From: Pseudolysinimonas yzui
GTDB taxonomy: Bacteria > Actinomycetota > Actinomycetes > Actinomycetales > Microbacteriaceae
DNA length: 64,000 nucleotides
NCBI RefSeq assembly: GCF_014653215.1
Contig: NZ_BNAI01000001.1
Coordinates: 455,237 to 519,236 of the forward strand
Direction: 5' to 3'
The notes under the pieces are model-generated. The model was not told where the DNA came from. It saw only the letters and a program-made list of their open reading frames with translations, and did no database searches. Of this stretch, positions 36,562-46,179 are shown piece after piece. Made by a program: the position numbers and the translations under genes. How positions within the stretch are numbered: position 1 is the first letter of the stretch; each line of letters opens with the position of its first letter.

Positions 36562-37905
36562 TCAGGCGGCGAGCCCGGCGAAGCAGGCGTCGAGCACGTC
36601 GACCGCGTCGGCGAGCTGCGCGTCGCTGATCGCGAGGCTCGGCAGGAACCGCAGCACGTTGCCGTAGGTGCCCGCCGTGAGCACGAGCAGACCGTGCTGG
36701 GCCGCCTCGGCCGCGATCGCGGTGACCGCGGCGGAGTCGGGGGCGTGGGTCACCGGGTCGCTCAGCTCGATCGCGATCATCGCGCCGATACCGCGCACGT
36801 CGGCGATGACCGGGTACTTCTGCTGCAATGCGAGCAACGCCGGCTTGAGGACGCCCTCGATGCGTGCCGCCTCGGCGAGGAGCCCGTCGGATTCGATGCG
36901 CTCGAAGACGGCGATCGCGGCCGCGCAGGCCACCGGGTTGCCGCCGAACGTTCCGCCGAGGCCGCCCGGCTGGGAGGCGTCCATGATCTCCGCACGACCG
37001 GTCACGGCGGCGAGCGGGAGGCCGCCGGCGATGCCCTTGGCGGTGAGCACGAGGTCGGGAACGAGGCCGAAGTGCTCGCTCGCGTAGTACGCACCGGTGC
37101 GCGCCATCCCGCTCTGGATCTCGTCGGCGATGAACACGATGCCGTTGGCGGTGCACCACGCCTGGAGGGCCGGGAGGAAGCCGGCGGCGGGAACGATGAA
37201 GCCGCCTTCGCCCTGGATCGGCTCGACGACGAGGCAGGCGAGGTCGGCGGCGCCGACGGTCTTCTCGAGGTACGAGATCGTGCGGGCCGCCGCGGCCTCA
37301 CCGGAGAGACCGTCGTGCAGCGGGTAGGAGTTGGGGGCGCGGTAGACGTCGCCGGCGAACGGGCCGAACCCGAGCGAGTAGGGCATCGCCTTGAAGTTCA
37401 TCGCCATCGTCAGGTTGGTGCGGCCGTGGTAGGCGTGATCGAGCACGGCCACGCCGGCACGACCCGTGTACTTGCGGGCGATCTTGACGCCGTTCTCGAC
37501 GGCCTCAGCCCCCGAGTTCACGAGCACGCTCTTCTTGGCGTGGGTGCCCGGTGTGTGGGCGGCGAGGAGTTCGGCGACCCGCACGTACTCCTCGTACGGC
37601 GTGATCGTGAACAGCGTGTGGATGACGTCGCCCAACTGCTCCCGCGCGGCGGCGACGACGGAGTCGTCGGTGTGACCGATCGTGGTGACGCCGATTCCGG
37701 CGCCGAGGTCGAGGAACGCGTTGCCGTCGACATCCACGACGATGGCGCCGTGCGCCCGCTCGATGTAGACGGGCAGGGCCGACGAGACACCGTCGGAGAC
37801 CACGGCGCGGCGGCGCTCCTGGAGTGCGATCGATCGCGGCCCGGGGATCGCCGTCACCACCTTGCGTTCTGTGGGAACTACGGTGGGGGCGAGCGTGTCG
37901 GTCAT
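36562..37905 (-). CDS. gabT: 4-aminobutyrate transaminase (copy 1)
   Basis: This class III aminotransferase converts GABA and 2-oxoglutarate to succinate semialdehyde and glutamate. It is 447 residues. Family features are DLGAGIGVTTIGHTDDSV, NSGAEAVENGVKIARKYTGR, the cofactor-stacking DHAYHGRTNLTMAMN, FIADEIQSGMARTG with the cofactor Asp, and TAKGIAGGLPLAAVTGR with the Schiff-base Lys. A second, clearly paralogous copy lies at 39500. A TAGACT box is 7 bases before the ATG on its strand. It sits next to the polyamine transporter, matching a putrescine-GABA catabolic role. Confidence 0.92.
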   Translation of the reverse strand: MTDTLAPTVVPTERKVVTAIPGPRSIALQERRRAVVSDGVSSALPVYIERAHGAIVVDVDGNAFLDLGAGIGVTTIGHTDDSVVAAAREQLGDVIHTLFTITPYEEYVRVAELLAAHTPGTHAKKSVLVNSGAEAVENGVKIARKYTGRAGVAVLDHAYHGRTNLTMAMNFKAMPYSLGFGPFAGDVYRAPNSYPLHDGLSGEAAAARTISYLEKTVGAADLACLVVEPIQGEGGFIVPAAGFLPALQAWCTANGIVFIADEIQSGMARTGAYYASEHFGLVPDLVLTAKGIAGGLPLAAVTGRAEIMDASQPGGLGGTFGGNPVACAAAIAVFERIESDGLLAEAARIEGVLKPALLALQQKYPVIADVRGIGAMIAIELSDPVTHAPDSAAVTAIAAEAAQHGLLVLTAGTYGNVLRFLPSLAISDAQLADAVDVLDACFAGLAA

Positions 37906-37912
37906 GCCCCTC

Positions 37913-37918
37913 AGTCTA
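37913..37918 (-). promoter_or_regulatory. Putative -10 box of gabT copy 1
   Basis: On the minus strand this reads TAGACT and ends seven bases before the ATG at 37905. Together with the divergent OsmC-family gene at 37959 it gives a very short shared promoter region. Confidence 0.4.
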
Positions 37919-37958
37919 GAACCGGGCTGTGGGCGACGGCTCGAGAGAGGAGACCCCG

Positions 37959-38438
37959 ATGGATGCCGATCACCGCTTCGTGGCCTCCCTCGCCTGGACG
38001 GGAAACCGCGGCTCCGGTACCAGCGGATACCGCGACTACGGACGCGATCACGTCGTCTCCGTCGCCGGTAAGCCCGACATCCTCGGTTCGGCGGCCCGGG
38101 TCTTCCACGGCGACGTCGACCGCTGGAACCCCGAGGAGATGCTCATCGCGGCGCTCGCGCAGTGCCACCTGCTGAGCTACCTCTACGTCGCGGTCGCGAA
38201 CGGGATCGTCGTCGAGTCGTATCGGGACGATGCCGAGGGAACCCTCGTCACGACGCCCGACGGCGCGGGCAGGTTCCGCGAGGTCATCCTGCGGCCCACC
38301 GTCACCATCTCGGCGGGCGATCCGCTGATCGCCGAACGCATCCACGCCGAGGCCCACCGGCTGTGCTTCATCGCCTCGAGCGTCAACTTCCCGGTGCGGC
38401 ACGAACCGACGGTGCTCACCGGTTCCGCCGCGGGCTGA
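37959..38438 (+). CDS. OsmC/Ohr-family peroxidase-like protein
   Basis: This 159-residue OsmC-fold protein has the paired cysteines expected of thiol peroxidases of this family: one in EEMLIAALAQCHLLSYL (about residue 69) and one in AHRLCFIASSVNFPV (about residue 137). OsmC/Ohr proteins reduce organic hydroperoxides. ATG at 37959 follows a strong GAGAGAGGAGA ribosome site by seven bases and removes a poorly conserved N-terminal tail. It ends 3 bases before the stop of the convergent HEMLH protein gene. Confidence 0.88.
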   Translation: MDADHRFVASLAWTGNRGSGTSGYRDYGRDHVVSVAGKPDILGSAARVFHGDVDRWNPEEMLIAALAQCHLLSYLYVAVANGIVVESYRDDAEGTLVTTPDGAGRFREVILRPTVTISAGDPLIAERIHAEAHRLCFIASSVNFPVRHEPTVLTGSAAG

Positions 38439-38441
38439 CGG

Positions 38442-39503
38442 CTACGGGGAGACGGTGCCGGTGTCGTCGCTCGGGTCGAGGGCGCTGTACAGGTCGGCAT
38501 AGTCGGCGTCGAGCGCGGTGAGCTGTTCGACCAGACCGTTGTACCGCGTGATCTCGGCGTCGAGCGCCGCACCTTCGGCGTCGATCTGGGCGCCACGAGC
38601 CACCAAGGCGGCGCGCTCCTGGTTGAACTGCTGCTGCGACGAGAACGACCCGTTGGCGGCCCGCGCGTTGAACGAGTCGACGTCGGCGTTGAAGTCGGCG
38701 ATCGCGGCTTCGTAGGCCGCGATGCGGGCGTCGAGCACCGGGTCGAGCGCGTCGATCTCGGCGACGAGCGCCTCGATCTGGGCGCGGAGCTGGTCGAACA
38801 GCGCGGTCGCCTTCGCGTTCAGTTCCACCACTTTGGCGCGATCGTCGAAGTACCGCGCGAAGTGCGCTTCGAGCGCCGGCGGCAGGTCGGCGAACTCGGT
38901 GCCGAGCCGCGAATGCCACTCGTCGGCCTGCTGATCGGCGGCGTAGAGCTCGAGGTCGTCGAAGACCGGGTCGTCGTCGGGGATGGCGGCGATCGCCTCC
39001 TCGACGAGGGCGTCGATGCGCTCCCGCTCGTCGGGGCTGAGCCGCTCGTAGGCGGCGTGCAGCATCTCGTGGGCGGCCGTGACCTCGACGGTGCCGGCGA
39101 GACGGTCGTCGGTGACCGCGTACACATAGACGTTGCCCTCGTAGTAGCAGCCGAGCACCGCGCCGCCCTCGATCGAGCAGTGCTGGTTGAAGTCGTCGTC
39201 GTCTTCGATCGCGGGGGTGGAGGCGCGGTAGACGAGCTCGCCTTCCTCGCTCATCCCGGTGACGGCGGCGATCGCGGCGACGTCGTCGGGGAGAGGCTCC
39301 GACCAGGCGACGTACGAGTCGTGGAAGTGCTGGATGTTCGGCAGGGTCCAGGTGCTGGCCAGCAGCGCGATCGCCGAGACGACGCTCACCGCCATCGCCG
39401 CGAGCAGGAACGGCCATGGCCGGAGACGCCGGGGTTGCGAGGCCGTTGCGAACGGCGGCGGCGTCGGGTCGAGCGGCACCCCGAGGGGCGGCGGCAGCGT
39501 CAC
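38442..39503 (-). CDS. Uncharacterised membrane-anchored HEMLH protein with coiled coil
   Basis: This 353-residue protein is of unrecognised family. A Pro-rich cytosolic N-terminus precedes one membrane segment at about residues 29-49 (WPFLLAAMAVSVVSAIALLA). The outside region has TAAHEMLHAAYERLSPDERE near residue 140, an HExxH zinc-metallopeptidase-like motif. A long helical region (about 200-330, for example LRAQIEALVAEIDALDPVLD) is predicted to form coiled coil. The GTG at 39503 overlaps the gabT copy 2 stop (GTGA), so it is co-translated with that gene. Protease activity is possible but not established. Confidence 0.7.
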   Translation of the reverse strand: MTLPPPLGVPLDPTPPPFATASQPRRLRPWPFLLAAMAVSVVSAIALLASTWTLPNIQHFHDSYVAWSEPLPDDVAAIAAVTGMSEEGELVYRASTPAIEDDDDFNQHCSIEGGAVLGCYYEGNVYVYAVTDDRLAGTVEVTAAHEMLHAAYERLSPDERERIDALVEEAIAAIPDDDPVFDDLELYAADQQADEWHSRLGTEFADLPPALEAHFARYFDDRAKVVELNAKATALFDQLRAQIEALVAEIDALDPVLDARIAAYEAAIADFNADVDSFNARAANGSFSSQQQFNQERAALVARGAQIDAEGAALDAEITRYNGLVEQLTALDADYADLYSALDPSDDTGTVSP

Positions 39504-40822
39504 AGCGCGCCCAGCGCTTCCTCGATCACCCCGGCGGCGTCGTCGATCAGCGCTTCGCTGATGACGACGCTCGGCATGATGCGCAACACCGAATCCCACG
39601 ATCCGGCGTCGAGGGGGATGACCCCGTTGCGCGTCGCATGTTTCAGCACGGCCGACAGCGCCTCGGGGTTGGGCTCTTTCGTGCCCGGCTTCACCAGTTC
39701 GACGCCGAACATCGCCCCCTTGCCGCGCACCTCGCCGACGACCGGGAATCGCTCTGGCCACCCCCCGATCCGGGCGAGCAGCGCCTTCTCGACACGCTGT
39801 GCTTCGGCGAGGAGCCCATCGCGCTCGATGATCTCGAACACCTTGAGCGCTGCAGCGGTCGACACCGGGTTGCCGCCGAAGGTGCCGCCGATCCCACCGG
39901 GCTGAACGGCATCCATGATCTCGGCCGTGCCGGTGACCGCAGCGAGCGGGAAGCCGCCCGCGATGCCCTTCGCGCTCGTCACGAGGTCGGGCACGACGCC
40001 GTGGTGCTCGATCGAGTACCACGTGCCGGTTCTGGCGATGCCGGCCTGGATCTCATCGGCGACGAAGACGATGCCGTTCTGCTCGCAGAACGTCTTGATC
40101 GCCGCGAAGTAGCCGGGGGCCGGGATGATGATGCCGCCGTCGCCCTGGATCGGCTCGGCGAAGAACGCGGCGACCTCGGAAGCGCCGATGTGGGTGACGA
40201 TGTAGTCGATCGTCTTCGCCGCGGCCTCCTCACCGGAGAGCCCGTCGCGGAACGGGTAGGAGATCGGCACCGAGTACAGCTCGCCGGGGAACGGCCCCAT
40301 GCCGGCGCGCTCCGGCCACGGGCGATACGTCATCGCCATCGTCAGGTTGGTGCGGCCGTGGAAGGCGTGATCGAGCGACACGATCGCCCGGCGACCGGTG
40401 AAGCGGCGCGCGATCTTGACGGCGTTCTCGACGGCTTCGGCGCCCGAGTTGACGAGGATCGAGTGCTTCTCGTGCGTCCCCGGGGTGATCTGCTGCAGTT
40501 TCTCGGCGACCCGCACGTAGTTCTCGTACGGTGTCACCGTGAACAGCGTGTGGGTGAGCTTCTTCGCCTGCTCGTAGGCCGCTTCGGCGACCTCGGGGTG
40601 GGCGTGGCCGATCGTCGTGACCCCGATGCCGCAGCCCAGGTCGATGAGCTGGTTGCCGTCGACATCGACCAGGATCGCGCCCGAGCCGTGGTCCATGTAG
40701 ATGTTGGCGAGCGTGCCCGCGCCACGGCTCACGGAGGCCACCCGACGCTCCTGCAGGGCGACGGATTTCGGCCCGGGCAGATCGGTCACGAGCTTCCGCT
40801 CCTGCGGCACGCTGAATCCCAT
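39500..40822 (-). CDS. gabT: 4-aminobutyrate transaminase (copy 2)
   Basis: This 440-residue class III aminotransferase is strongly similar along its length to the copy at 36562: LGCGIGVTTIGHAHPEV, NSGAEAVENAVKIARRFTGR, DHAFHGRTNLTMAMT, FVADEIQAGIARTG and SAKGIAGGFPLAAVTG with the Schiff-base Lys. It may serve GABA or a related omega-amino acid such as 5-aminovalerate; sequence alone does not separate these. A TAGGCT box lies six bases before the ATG, indicating a leaderless transcript. It is coupled by a 4-base overlap to the HEMLH gene. Confidence 0.9.
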   Translation of the reverse strand: MGFSVPQERKLVTDLPGPKSVALQERRVASVSRGAGTLANIYMDHGSGAILVDVDGNQLIDLGCGIGVTTIGHAHPEVAEAAYEQAKKLTHTLFTVTPYENYVRVAEKLQQITPGTHEKHSILVNSGAEAVENAVKIARRFTGRRAIVSLDHAFHGRTNLTMAMTYRPWPERAGMGPFPGELYSVPISYPFRDGLSGEEAAAKTIDYIVTHIGASEVAAFFAEPIQGDGGIIIPAPGYFAAIKTFCEQNGIVFVADEIQAGIARTGTWYSIEHHGVVPDLVTSAKGIAGGFPLAAVTGTAEIMDAVQPGGIGGTFGGNPVSTAAALKVFEIIERDGLLAEAQRVEKALLARIGGWPERFPVVGEVRGKGAMFGVELVKPGTKEPNPEALSAVLKHATRNGVIPLDAGSWDSVLRIMPSVVISEALIDDAAGVIEEALGAL

Positions 40823-40828
40823 ACCGGC

Positions 40829-40834
40829 AGCCTA
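40829..40834 (-). promoter_or_regulatory. Putative -10 box of gabT copy 2 (leaderless)
   Basis: On the minus strand this reads TAGGCT, six bases before the ATG at 40822. The 47-base gap to the divergent FKBP-type lipoprotein gene must hold both promoters. Confidence 0.45.
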
Positions 40835-40869
40835 CGGCCGTGCGGCACCCGGGTCGGAGAGGATGGAGG

Positions 40870-41835
40870 GTGCCCATCCGACCCGGCCTGGCGGCCCTCG
40901 CGATCGCCGCTCTGGTGCTCGTCGGCTGCGCGGCTCGCCCGCTGACCCTCGGTCCGCCGTCGCCGACCCCGACGGACGACTCGGCCTGTGCGTCGCCGGG
41001 GGAGGCATCGGATGCGGTCGTCGTCTCGGGCGACCTCGGCAACTCCCCGGTGATCGCCGCCGACGGACCCTTCTCGGTGGATCGAGTCGAGCGCACCGTG
41101 CTCATCGAAGGTTCCGGTGACCCGGTCGCGCCCGGTGACCTGGTCGAGGTGGCCATCACGATCGTCAACGCGACGACGGGGGAGCAGGCACCCGGAACGG
41201 CGTCGGCACGGGTGCTGCTCGATGAGGGGGCGGTGCAACCGGGGCTGCTCGCGACGATCCTCTGCGCGACCCCGGGAAGCCGCATCGTCGGCGTCGTGCC
41301 GGCGGCGGAGGCCTTCGGCTCGGCCGGTCAGCCGGAGCTCGCGATCGGTCCCGACGACGACCTCGTGTTCGTCGTCGATGTGCTCGCGCTCGTGCCGTTG
41401 CAGGCCGACGGCGTCGCGGTCGCGTTGCCCGACGGCTTTCCCGAGCTGGGGCTCGAGTTCGACGCCGACGGGCGTCCGACCGTCACGATTCCCGCGGGCG
41501 ACCCGCCCGGCACGCTCCTCAGCGCCACCCTGCTCGAGGGCACCGGTGCGGTGGTGGGCGCCGACGACGAGTTCCTCGTGCAGTTCCAAGGGGTGAACTG
41601 GCGCACCGGCGACGTGTTCGACGAGACCTGGGGGGATGCCCCGCGCTCCCTCGTCGACCTGCTTCCCGGGGTCGACGCCGCGCTCGTCGGGCGCGCCGTC
41701 GGATCGCGCGTCGTGGTGATCGTTCCGCCCGCCGACGGTTTCGGGTCGGCGGGGTCTCCCAGTTCAGGCATAGCCGGGACGGATACGGTGGTGTATGTGG
41801 TCGACATCCTCGCCACGACGCCGCCCGCGGCGTGA
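40870..41835 (+). CDS. FKBP-type peptidyl-prolyl isomerase-like lipoprotein 1
   Basis: This 321-residue predicted lipoprotein has signal residues 1-19 and lipobox LVGC with Cys20. Two FKBP-like halves are visible: a degenerate one at about 50-180 (TVLIEGSGDPVAPGDLVEVA ... VGVVPAAEAFGS) and one at about 200-320 (QFQGVNWRTGDVFDETW ... VGSRVVVIVPPADGFGS). Several active-site aromatic residues of FKBP12 are replaced, so isomerase activity may be weak. I chose the GTG at 40870 because it follows a purine-rich GAGAGGATGGAG and gives a clean signal peptide; a GTG 30 bases upstream is possible. It overlaps the next paralogue by 4 bases. Confidence 0.82.
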   Translation: MPIRPGLAALAIAALVLVGCAARPLTLGPPSPTPTDDSACASPGEASDAVVVSGDLGNSPVIAADGPFSVDRVERTVLIEGSGDPVAPGDLVEVAITIVNATTGEQAPGTASARVLLDEGAVQPGLLATILCATPGSRIVGVVPAAEAFGSAGQPELAIGPDDDLVFVVDVLALVPLQADGVAVALPDGFPELGLEFDADGRPTVTIPAGDPPGTLLSATLLEGTGAVVGADDEFLVQFQGVNWRTGDVFDETWGDAPRSLVDLLPGVDAALVGRAVGSRVVVIVPPADGFGSAGSPSSGIAGTDTVVYVVDILATTPPAA

Positions 41836-42800
41836 CCGCTGTCGAAGGATTCTCGTTGCGCCGCTCGCTGATCGCCCTGCCACTCGTTCTCGCCTCCGCC
41901 CTCGTTCTCGCGGGCTGCACGGGCGGCGATGAGCCGACGCCCGACGCCACCGAGACCGATGGCGCATCGATCGGCGTCTGCGAGGCCCCCGGCGGCGACG
42001 CGGTGTCAGCTGTCGACGTCGCGGGTGACTTCGGCGCGGCGCCGACCGTCACGTTCGACGCGGGTCTCGAGGTCACGACGACCGAACGGGCCGTGCTCAT
42101 CGAAGGCGACGAGGCCGAGCCGGGACAGTTGGTGTCCGCTGCCTACGCCCTCTACAACGGCACGACCGGTGACGAACTCGAGACGTACGGCTGGGCAGAG
42201 GGTGACCCGGCGACCCCGTTCCGCGCCGACTACGCGTCGCTCTTCGAGGGCTTCGCGAAGACCCTCGGATGTCTCGGCCCCGGCAGCCGCGCGGTGGGCG
42301 TCATCCCCAACGCCGAAGGCTTCGGCGAGCAGGCCGAGACGGTCGGCATCGGAGTCGACGACGTGCTCGTCTTCGTCGTCGACGTGCTGAGCGACAATGT
42401 CTGGTCGACCGACCTTCCCGTGGTCGGTGGCACGGCAGAGGCGCCGACGGTGACCCTGCCGGCCACCGCGCCGAAGACCGATCTGGAGATCGCCGTGCTC
42501 GAAGCGGGCGACGGGGATGTCGTCGGGGTCGCCGACTCGGTGACGGTGAACTATCTCGGCACGGCGTGGGAGACCGGGGAGGTCTTCGACTCGAGCTTCG
42601 CCAACGGCACCCCCGCGACCTTCGAGGTGAACGGTGTCGTGACCGGTTTCCGCGAGGCACTGGTCGGCCAGACGGTCGGCTCGAAGGTGCTGGTGACGAT
42701 GCCGCCGGCGCTCGGCTACGGCTCGACCGAGGGACACGCGTTGCAGTTCTCGACGCTCGTCTTCTACATCGAGATCCTCGCCCTGAACCCCGACGCCTGA
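41832..42800 (+). CDS. FKBP-type peptidyl-prolyl isomerase-like lipoprotein 2
   Basis: This 322-residue paralogue of the preceding gene has lipobox LAGC with Cys29. The C-terminal FKBP domain is the better conserved of the pair: [53 protein letters not shown]. The N-terminal half repeats the same plan in degenerate form ([20 protein letters not shown] ... [12 protein letters not shown]). The GTG start overlaps the upstream stop (GTGA), showing tandem duplication within one operon. It should act on proteins folding outside the membrane. Confidence 0.87.
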   Translation: MTAVEGFSLRRSLIALPLVLASALVLAGCTGGDEPTPDATETDGASIGVCEAPGGDAVSAVDVAGDFGAAPTVTFDAGLEVTTTERAVLIEGDEAEPGQLVSAAYALYNGTTGDELETYGWAEGDPATPFRADYASLFEGFAKTLGCLGPGSRAVGVIPNAEGFGEQAETVGIGVDDVLVFVVDVLSDNVWSTDLPVVGGTAEAPTVTLPATAPKTDLEIAVLEAGDGDVVGVADSVTVNYLGTAWETGEVFDSSFANGTPATFEVNGVVTGFREALVGQTVGSKVLVTMPPALGYGSTEGHALQFSTLVFYIEILALNPDA

Positions 42801-42813
42801 TCCGGCCCCCGAG

Positions 42814-43896
42814 ATGAATCCGCGGCGCGTCATCGTTCTCGGCTCCACGGGGTCGATCGGCCGGCAGGCGCTCGAGGTCGTCGCGGCGAATCCCGACCGG
42901 TTCGAGATCGTCGGGCTCGCCGCGGGCTCGGATCGGCGCGGTCTCGAGGCCCAGGCGGCGACGATCGGGGTGACCCGGCTGGCGCTCGGTGCCGACGAGG
43001 CCGTGCAGCTGGTGCGGGACACCCCGGCGGATGTCGTGCTCAATGGCATCACCGGGTCGGTGGGTCTGGGCCCGACGCTCGCCGCCCTCGAGGTGGGTGC
43101 GACGCTGGCGCTCGCCAACAAGGAGAGCCTCATCGTCGGCGGCGACCTCGTGAAAGCGGCGGCGGAGCCGGGGCAGATCGTGCCCGTCGACTCCGAGCAT
43201 TCCGCGATCGCGCAGGCGCTGCGCTCCGGATCGGCGGGCGAGGTGCGGCGGCTCGTGCTGACCGCATCCGGCGGCCCGTTCCGCGGACGCACCCGGGCCG
43301 ACCTGGCGACGGTGACTCCCGCGGAAGCCCTCGCGCATCCGACCTGGGACATGGGCCTCATGGTCACGACCAACTCGGCGACGCTGGTCAACAAGGGTCT
43401 CGAGGTGATCGAGGCGCACCTGCTGTTCGACGTGCCGTACGAGTCGATCGATGTCGTCGTGCATCCGCAGTCGATCGTGCACTCGATGGTGGAGTTCACC
43501 GACGGCTCCACGATTCTTCAGGCCTCGCCGCCCGACATGCGGCTGCCGATCGCTCTCGGGCTCGGCTGGCCCGATCGGGTGCCCGGGGTCGGCGTGCCGC
43601 TCGACTGGACCCAGGCTCAGACCTGGACGTTCGAGCCTCTCGACGACGACGCCTTCCCCGCCGTCGCGCTCGCGAAACGGGTCGGAGAGGCCGGCTCGAC
43701 CTACCCGGCGGTCTTCAACGCCGCCAACGAGCAGGCGGTCGCCGCCTTCCATGCGGGGCGGATCGGGTACCTCGCGATCGTCGAGACGGTGGAGCGCGTC
43801 GTCGACCGGCACGAGCCCGGTGCGCTGACGCTGGAGGGGGTGCTCGACGCCGAACGCTGGGCACGGGCGGCCGCGGATGCCATCCTGGCGGAGTGA
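42814..43896 (+). CDS. dxr: 1-deoxy-D-xylulose 5-phosphate reductoisomerase
   Basis: This is the second enzyme of the MEP isoprenoid pathway, making 2-C-methyl-D-erythritol 4-phosphate with NADPH. The 360-residue product has the N-terminal cofactor motif [32 protein letters not shown], the metal/substrate residues [29 protein letters not shown] and the [13 protein letters not shown] and [12 protein letters not shown] segments. It starts 13 bases after the FKBP gene and overlaps the next gene by 4 bases (GTGA). In actinobacteria dxr commonly lies next to rseP and ispG; here both are displaced downstream. Confidence 0.97.
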   Translation: MNPRRVIVLGSTGSIGRQALEVVAANPDRFEIVGLAAGSDRRGLEAQAATIGVTRLALGADEAVQLVRDTPADVVLNGITGSVGLGPTLAALEVGATLALANKESLIVGGDLVKAAAEPGQIVPVDSEHSAIAQALRSGSAGEVRRLVLTASGGPFRGRTRADLATVTPAEALAHPTWDMGLMVTTNSATLVNKGLEVIEAHLLFDVPYESIDVVVHPQSIVHSMVEFTDGSTILQASPPDMRLPIALGLGWPDRVPGVGVPLDWTQAQTWTFEPLDDDAFPAVALAKRVGEAGSTYPAVFNAANEQAVAAFHAGRIGYLAIVETVERVVDRHEPGALTLEGVLDAERWARAAADAILAE

Positions 43897-44927
43897 GATC
43901 GACTGACGTCCGACGCGGCCTCGCCGCGCTGCTGCTCGCCGCCGGCCTGTCGATCGCGCCCGTCGCGCCCGCGAGTGCCTGCGCCTGCGGCGGCGTCGCT
44001 CCGTCGCCCGGCTCGGAGGTCGCCGTCGGCGAGGAGCACGCGATCGTCTCGTGGCAGGACGGGGATGCGCGCAGCGGGGTGCAGCAGATCGACCTGCTGC
44101 TCGGGGTGCTGAGTGCCGAGGCCGAGACCGGGCTCATCTTCCCGACGCCCGCGCCGGCGACGGTCACCCTCGGTGATCGCGCCGACTTCGAGGCGATCGA
44201 CCGGGTGACGACCCCGACCGCCGTCGAAGTGTACGACTGGTGGCAGGTCGACGCCCTCGGCGACGGCGGGTCCGCCGGGGCGCCGCCCGACGTGCTCGCG
44301 GTCGTGCAACTCGGCCCGATCGAAGCCGTCACCCTCGCGGCGTCGGACAGCGCCGGACTCCACGCCTGGCTCGACGGCAACGGCTTCGCCCTGGCGCCCG
44401 AGGTCTCCGCCCTGCTCGACGGTTACGTCGAGCGCGGGTGGTACTTCGTGGCGCTCAAACTGACGGGCGACGCGCCGCTCGACGGCGGACTCGATCCGCT
44501 GCGTTTCACCTTCGCCGCCGAGCACCTGGTGTACCCGCTCGAACTCTCGAGGGCCGCGACGGCGCCGCAGACCGTGCGGCTCTACGTCTTCGACGATCAC
44601 CGCCAGCGCGTGTCGTTCGCGGGAGGGGGAGCACCCGTCGCGGCGTTCACCTCCTGGGCGGCCCCGGTCGTCGGCACCGAGGTGGAGCGGTTCGGCGACT
44701 ACCTCACGGTCGTCGAGCTCTCGTTCGCCGAACCCGGCACGCAGATCCTCGGCGACCTGGAGTTCGCCGACACCCTGACCGACGAGACCACGGGCACCGA
44801 GTACCGGGTGAGTGTGCCGCTCGGCCTGTTCGGCATCCCGCTCGGCTGGGTGCTGGTCGGCGTCGGAGTCGCCGCCGCGATCGGCGTGCTGCTGGTCGTG
44901 TCGATCGTCGGGGCGAAGCGCTCCTAG
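43893..44927 (+). CDS. DUF2330-like exported, membrane-anchored protein
   Basis: This 344-residue protein has a signal peptide ([20 protein letters not shown]), then ACACGG directly after the cleavage site, the arrangement of DUF2330 proteins. GWYFVALKL near residue 187 and the beta-rich ectodomain agree. A C-terminal membrane segment ([20 protein letters not shown]) with a basic tail anchors it, so most of the protein lies outside. The GTG start overlaps the dxr stop. Its stop overlaps that of the convergent kinase gene. The biochemical function is unknown. Confidence 0.75.
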   Translation: MRSTDVRRGLAALLLAAGLSIAPVAPASACACGGVAPSPGSEVAVGEEHAIVSWQDGDARSGVQQIDLLLGVLSAEAETGLIFPTPAPATVTLGDRADFEAIDRVTTPTAVEVYDWWQVDALGDGGSAGAPPDVLAVVQLGPIEAVTLAASDSAGLHAWLDGNGFALAPEVSALLDGYVERGWYFVALKLTGDAPLDGGLDPLRFTFAAEHLVYPLELSRAATAPQTVRLYVFDDHRQRVSFAGGGAPVAAFTSWAAPVVGTEVERFGDYLTVVELSFAEPGTQILGDLEFADTLTDETTGTEYRVSVPLGLFGIPLGWVLVGVGVAAAIGVLLVVSIVGAKRS

Positions 44928-46102
44928 GGCTTCTTGTCCTTGTCGCTGTGACCCGGGGCGTTCCCGCTGTTGCCCGGGGCGTCGTCGGGCGTCGGAGTGG
45001 GTGTGGGCGTGGGCGTGGGGGTCGGGGTGTCGGTCTGCACGTCGGCGGGCGGCGCGTCGTCAGGGGACGAACCCGATGTGAGTGCCGGGATGCCGACGAG
45101 AAGCGCCGCCACCACGACGACCCCGGCGAGCACCGCACCGAGACCGGCGAGCAGCACGCCGAGGGGGAGGCGACGGCGCTCGCGTGGTGGCCGCGGGGGA
45201 GGCGGCAGCACAGCGCCCGTCATCCGTTCGGTGGGCGCATCCGTCGCCATCCGCTCGGTGGGCGCCTCGGCCGAGGTGGCCGCGAGCACCCGGGTCGCGG
45301 CGGGTTCACCGAGTTGGAGCGCGACCTCGGCTGCGCTCGGGCGATCGTCCGGGGCGAGGGCCGTCATCCGGGCGAGCAGGGGTGCGTCTGCGGCGAGGGC
45401 GGGGTCGTCGAGCGCGGGCGAGCGCACGAGTCGAGCGCCGAGCACCTCCTGCGCCGACCCGGAGAATGCGGGGCGCCCGGTCAGGCACTCGATGAGCACC
45501 AAGCCGAGGGAGTACACGTCGGAGGCGGGCGTGACCTCATCGCCGCGGGCCTGTTCGGGACTGAGGTAGATCGCCGACCCGACGACCGATCCGACGGTCG
45601 TCGCTCGGGATCCGCCCATGGAGTGGGCGATGCCGAAGTCGAGCAGGCGGGCTTCGGCGGGATCGGGATCCGGCGGGATCATGATGTTGGCCGGCTTGAC
45701 GTCGCGATGCACGATGCCCGCCTGGTGCGCGGCGGCGAGTCCGCTGGCCGCCGCGGCGCCGATCAGCCGGGTCTCGACGGCCGACAGCGGGCCGCGTGCG
45801 ATGCGCCGGGCGAGCGTCTCGCCGTCGACGAGTTCCAGCACGAGATACGGCGGGGTCGCGTCGAGGCGGGCATCGAAGAGGGTCACGATCGCGGGATGCC
45901 GCAGGCCGGCGAGCGCTCGCGCCTCCCGTTGCCGCCTCCCGATGTCGTTCAGGTCGCTTTCGGGGCCGTACACCTTGATCGCGACGGAGCGACCGAGCTC
46001 CAGGTCGTCCGCCCGGAACACCGTCGCGGTTCCGCCGTCGCCGAGCCGCTCCTGGAGCACGTATCGCTCATGGAAGGTCTGTCCGACGTCGGGTGCCTGC
46101 AC
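44924..46102 (-). CDS. Transmembrane Ser/Thr protein kinase with Thr-Pro stalk
   Basis: This is a 392-residue Hanks-type kinase. GDGGTATV, ATP-binding Lys43 (VAIK), HRDVKPAN (132-139), DFG (155-157) and YLSPEQARGDE with SDVYSLGLVLIE are intact. A membrane segment lies at about 310-337 (LGVLLAGLGAVLAGVVVVAA). The outside part is only about 55 residues, with a run of alternating Thr-Pro and an Asp/Lys-rich end, and has no PASTA or FN3 domain. I chose the GTG at 46102 because CACTAT lies six bases before it; a GTG at 46153 is possible. It is divergent from rseP. Confidence 0.9.
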   Translation of the reverse strand: MQAPDVGQTFHERYVLQERLGDGGTATVFRADDLELGRSVAIKVYGPESDLNDIGRRQREARALAGLRHPAIVTLFDARLDATPPYLVLELVDGETLARRIARGPLSAVETRLIGAAAASGLAAAHQAGIVHRDVKPANIMIPPDPDPAEARLLDFGIAHSMGGSRATTVGSVVGSAIYLSPEQARGDEVTPASDVYSLGLVLIECLTGRPAFSGSAQEVLGARLVRSPALDDPALAADAPLLARMTALAPDDRPSAAEVALQLGEPAATRVLAATSAEAPTERMATDAPTERMTGAVLPPPPRPPRERRRLPLGVLLAGLGAVLAGVVVVAALLVGIPALTSGSSPDDAPPADVQTDTPTPTPTPTPTPTPDDAPGNSGNAPGHSDKDKKP

Positions 46103-46179
46103 TCTCCCATAGTGTCCGACTTCGCCTGCGAGCACAGGGGCCTTGCAGTCCACTCCCAGCCGCGCTAGGCACGCTGCCG

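Noticed and set aside
44975-45040. Tandem GT/GC-rich short repeats that could be read as a microsatellite or array
   Set aside because: They encode the Thr-Pro stalk of the membrane kinase in frame; there are no spacers and no CRISPR-like structure.
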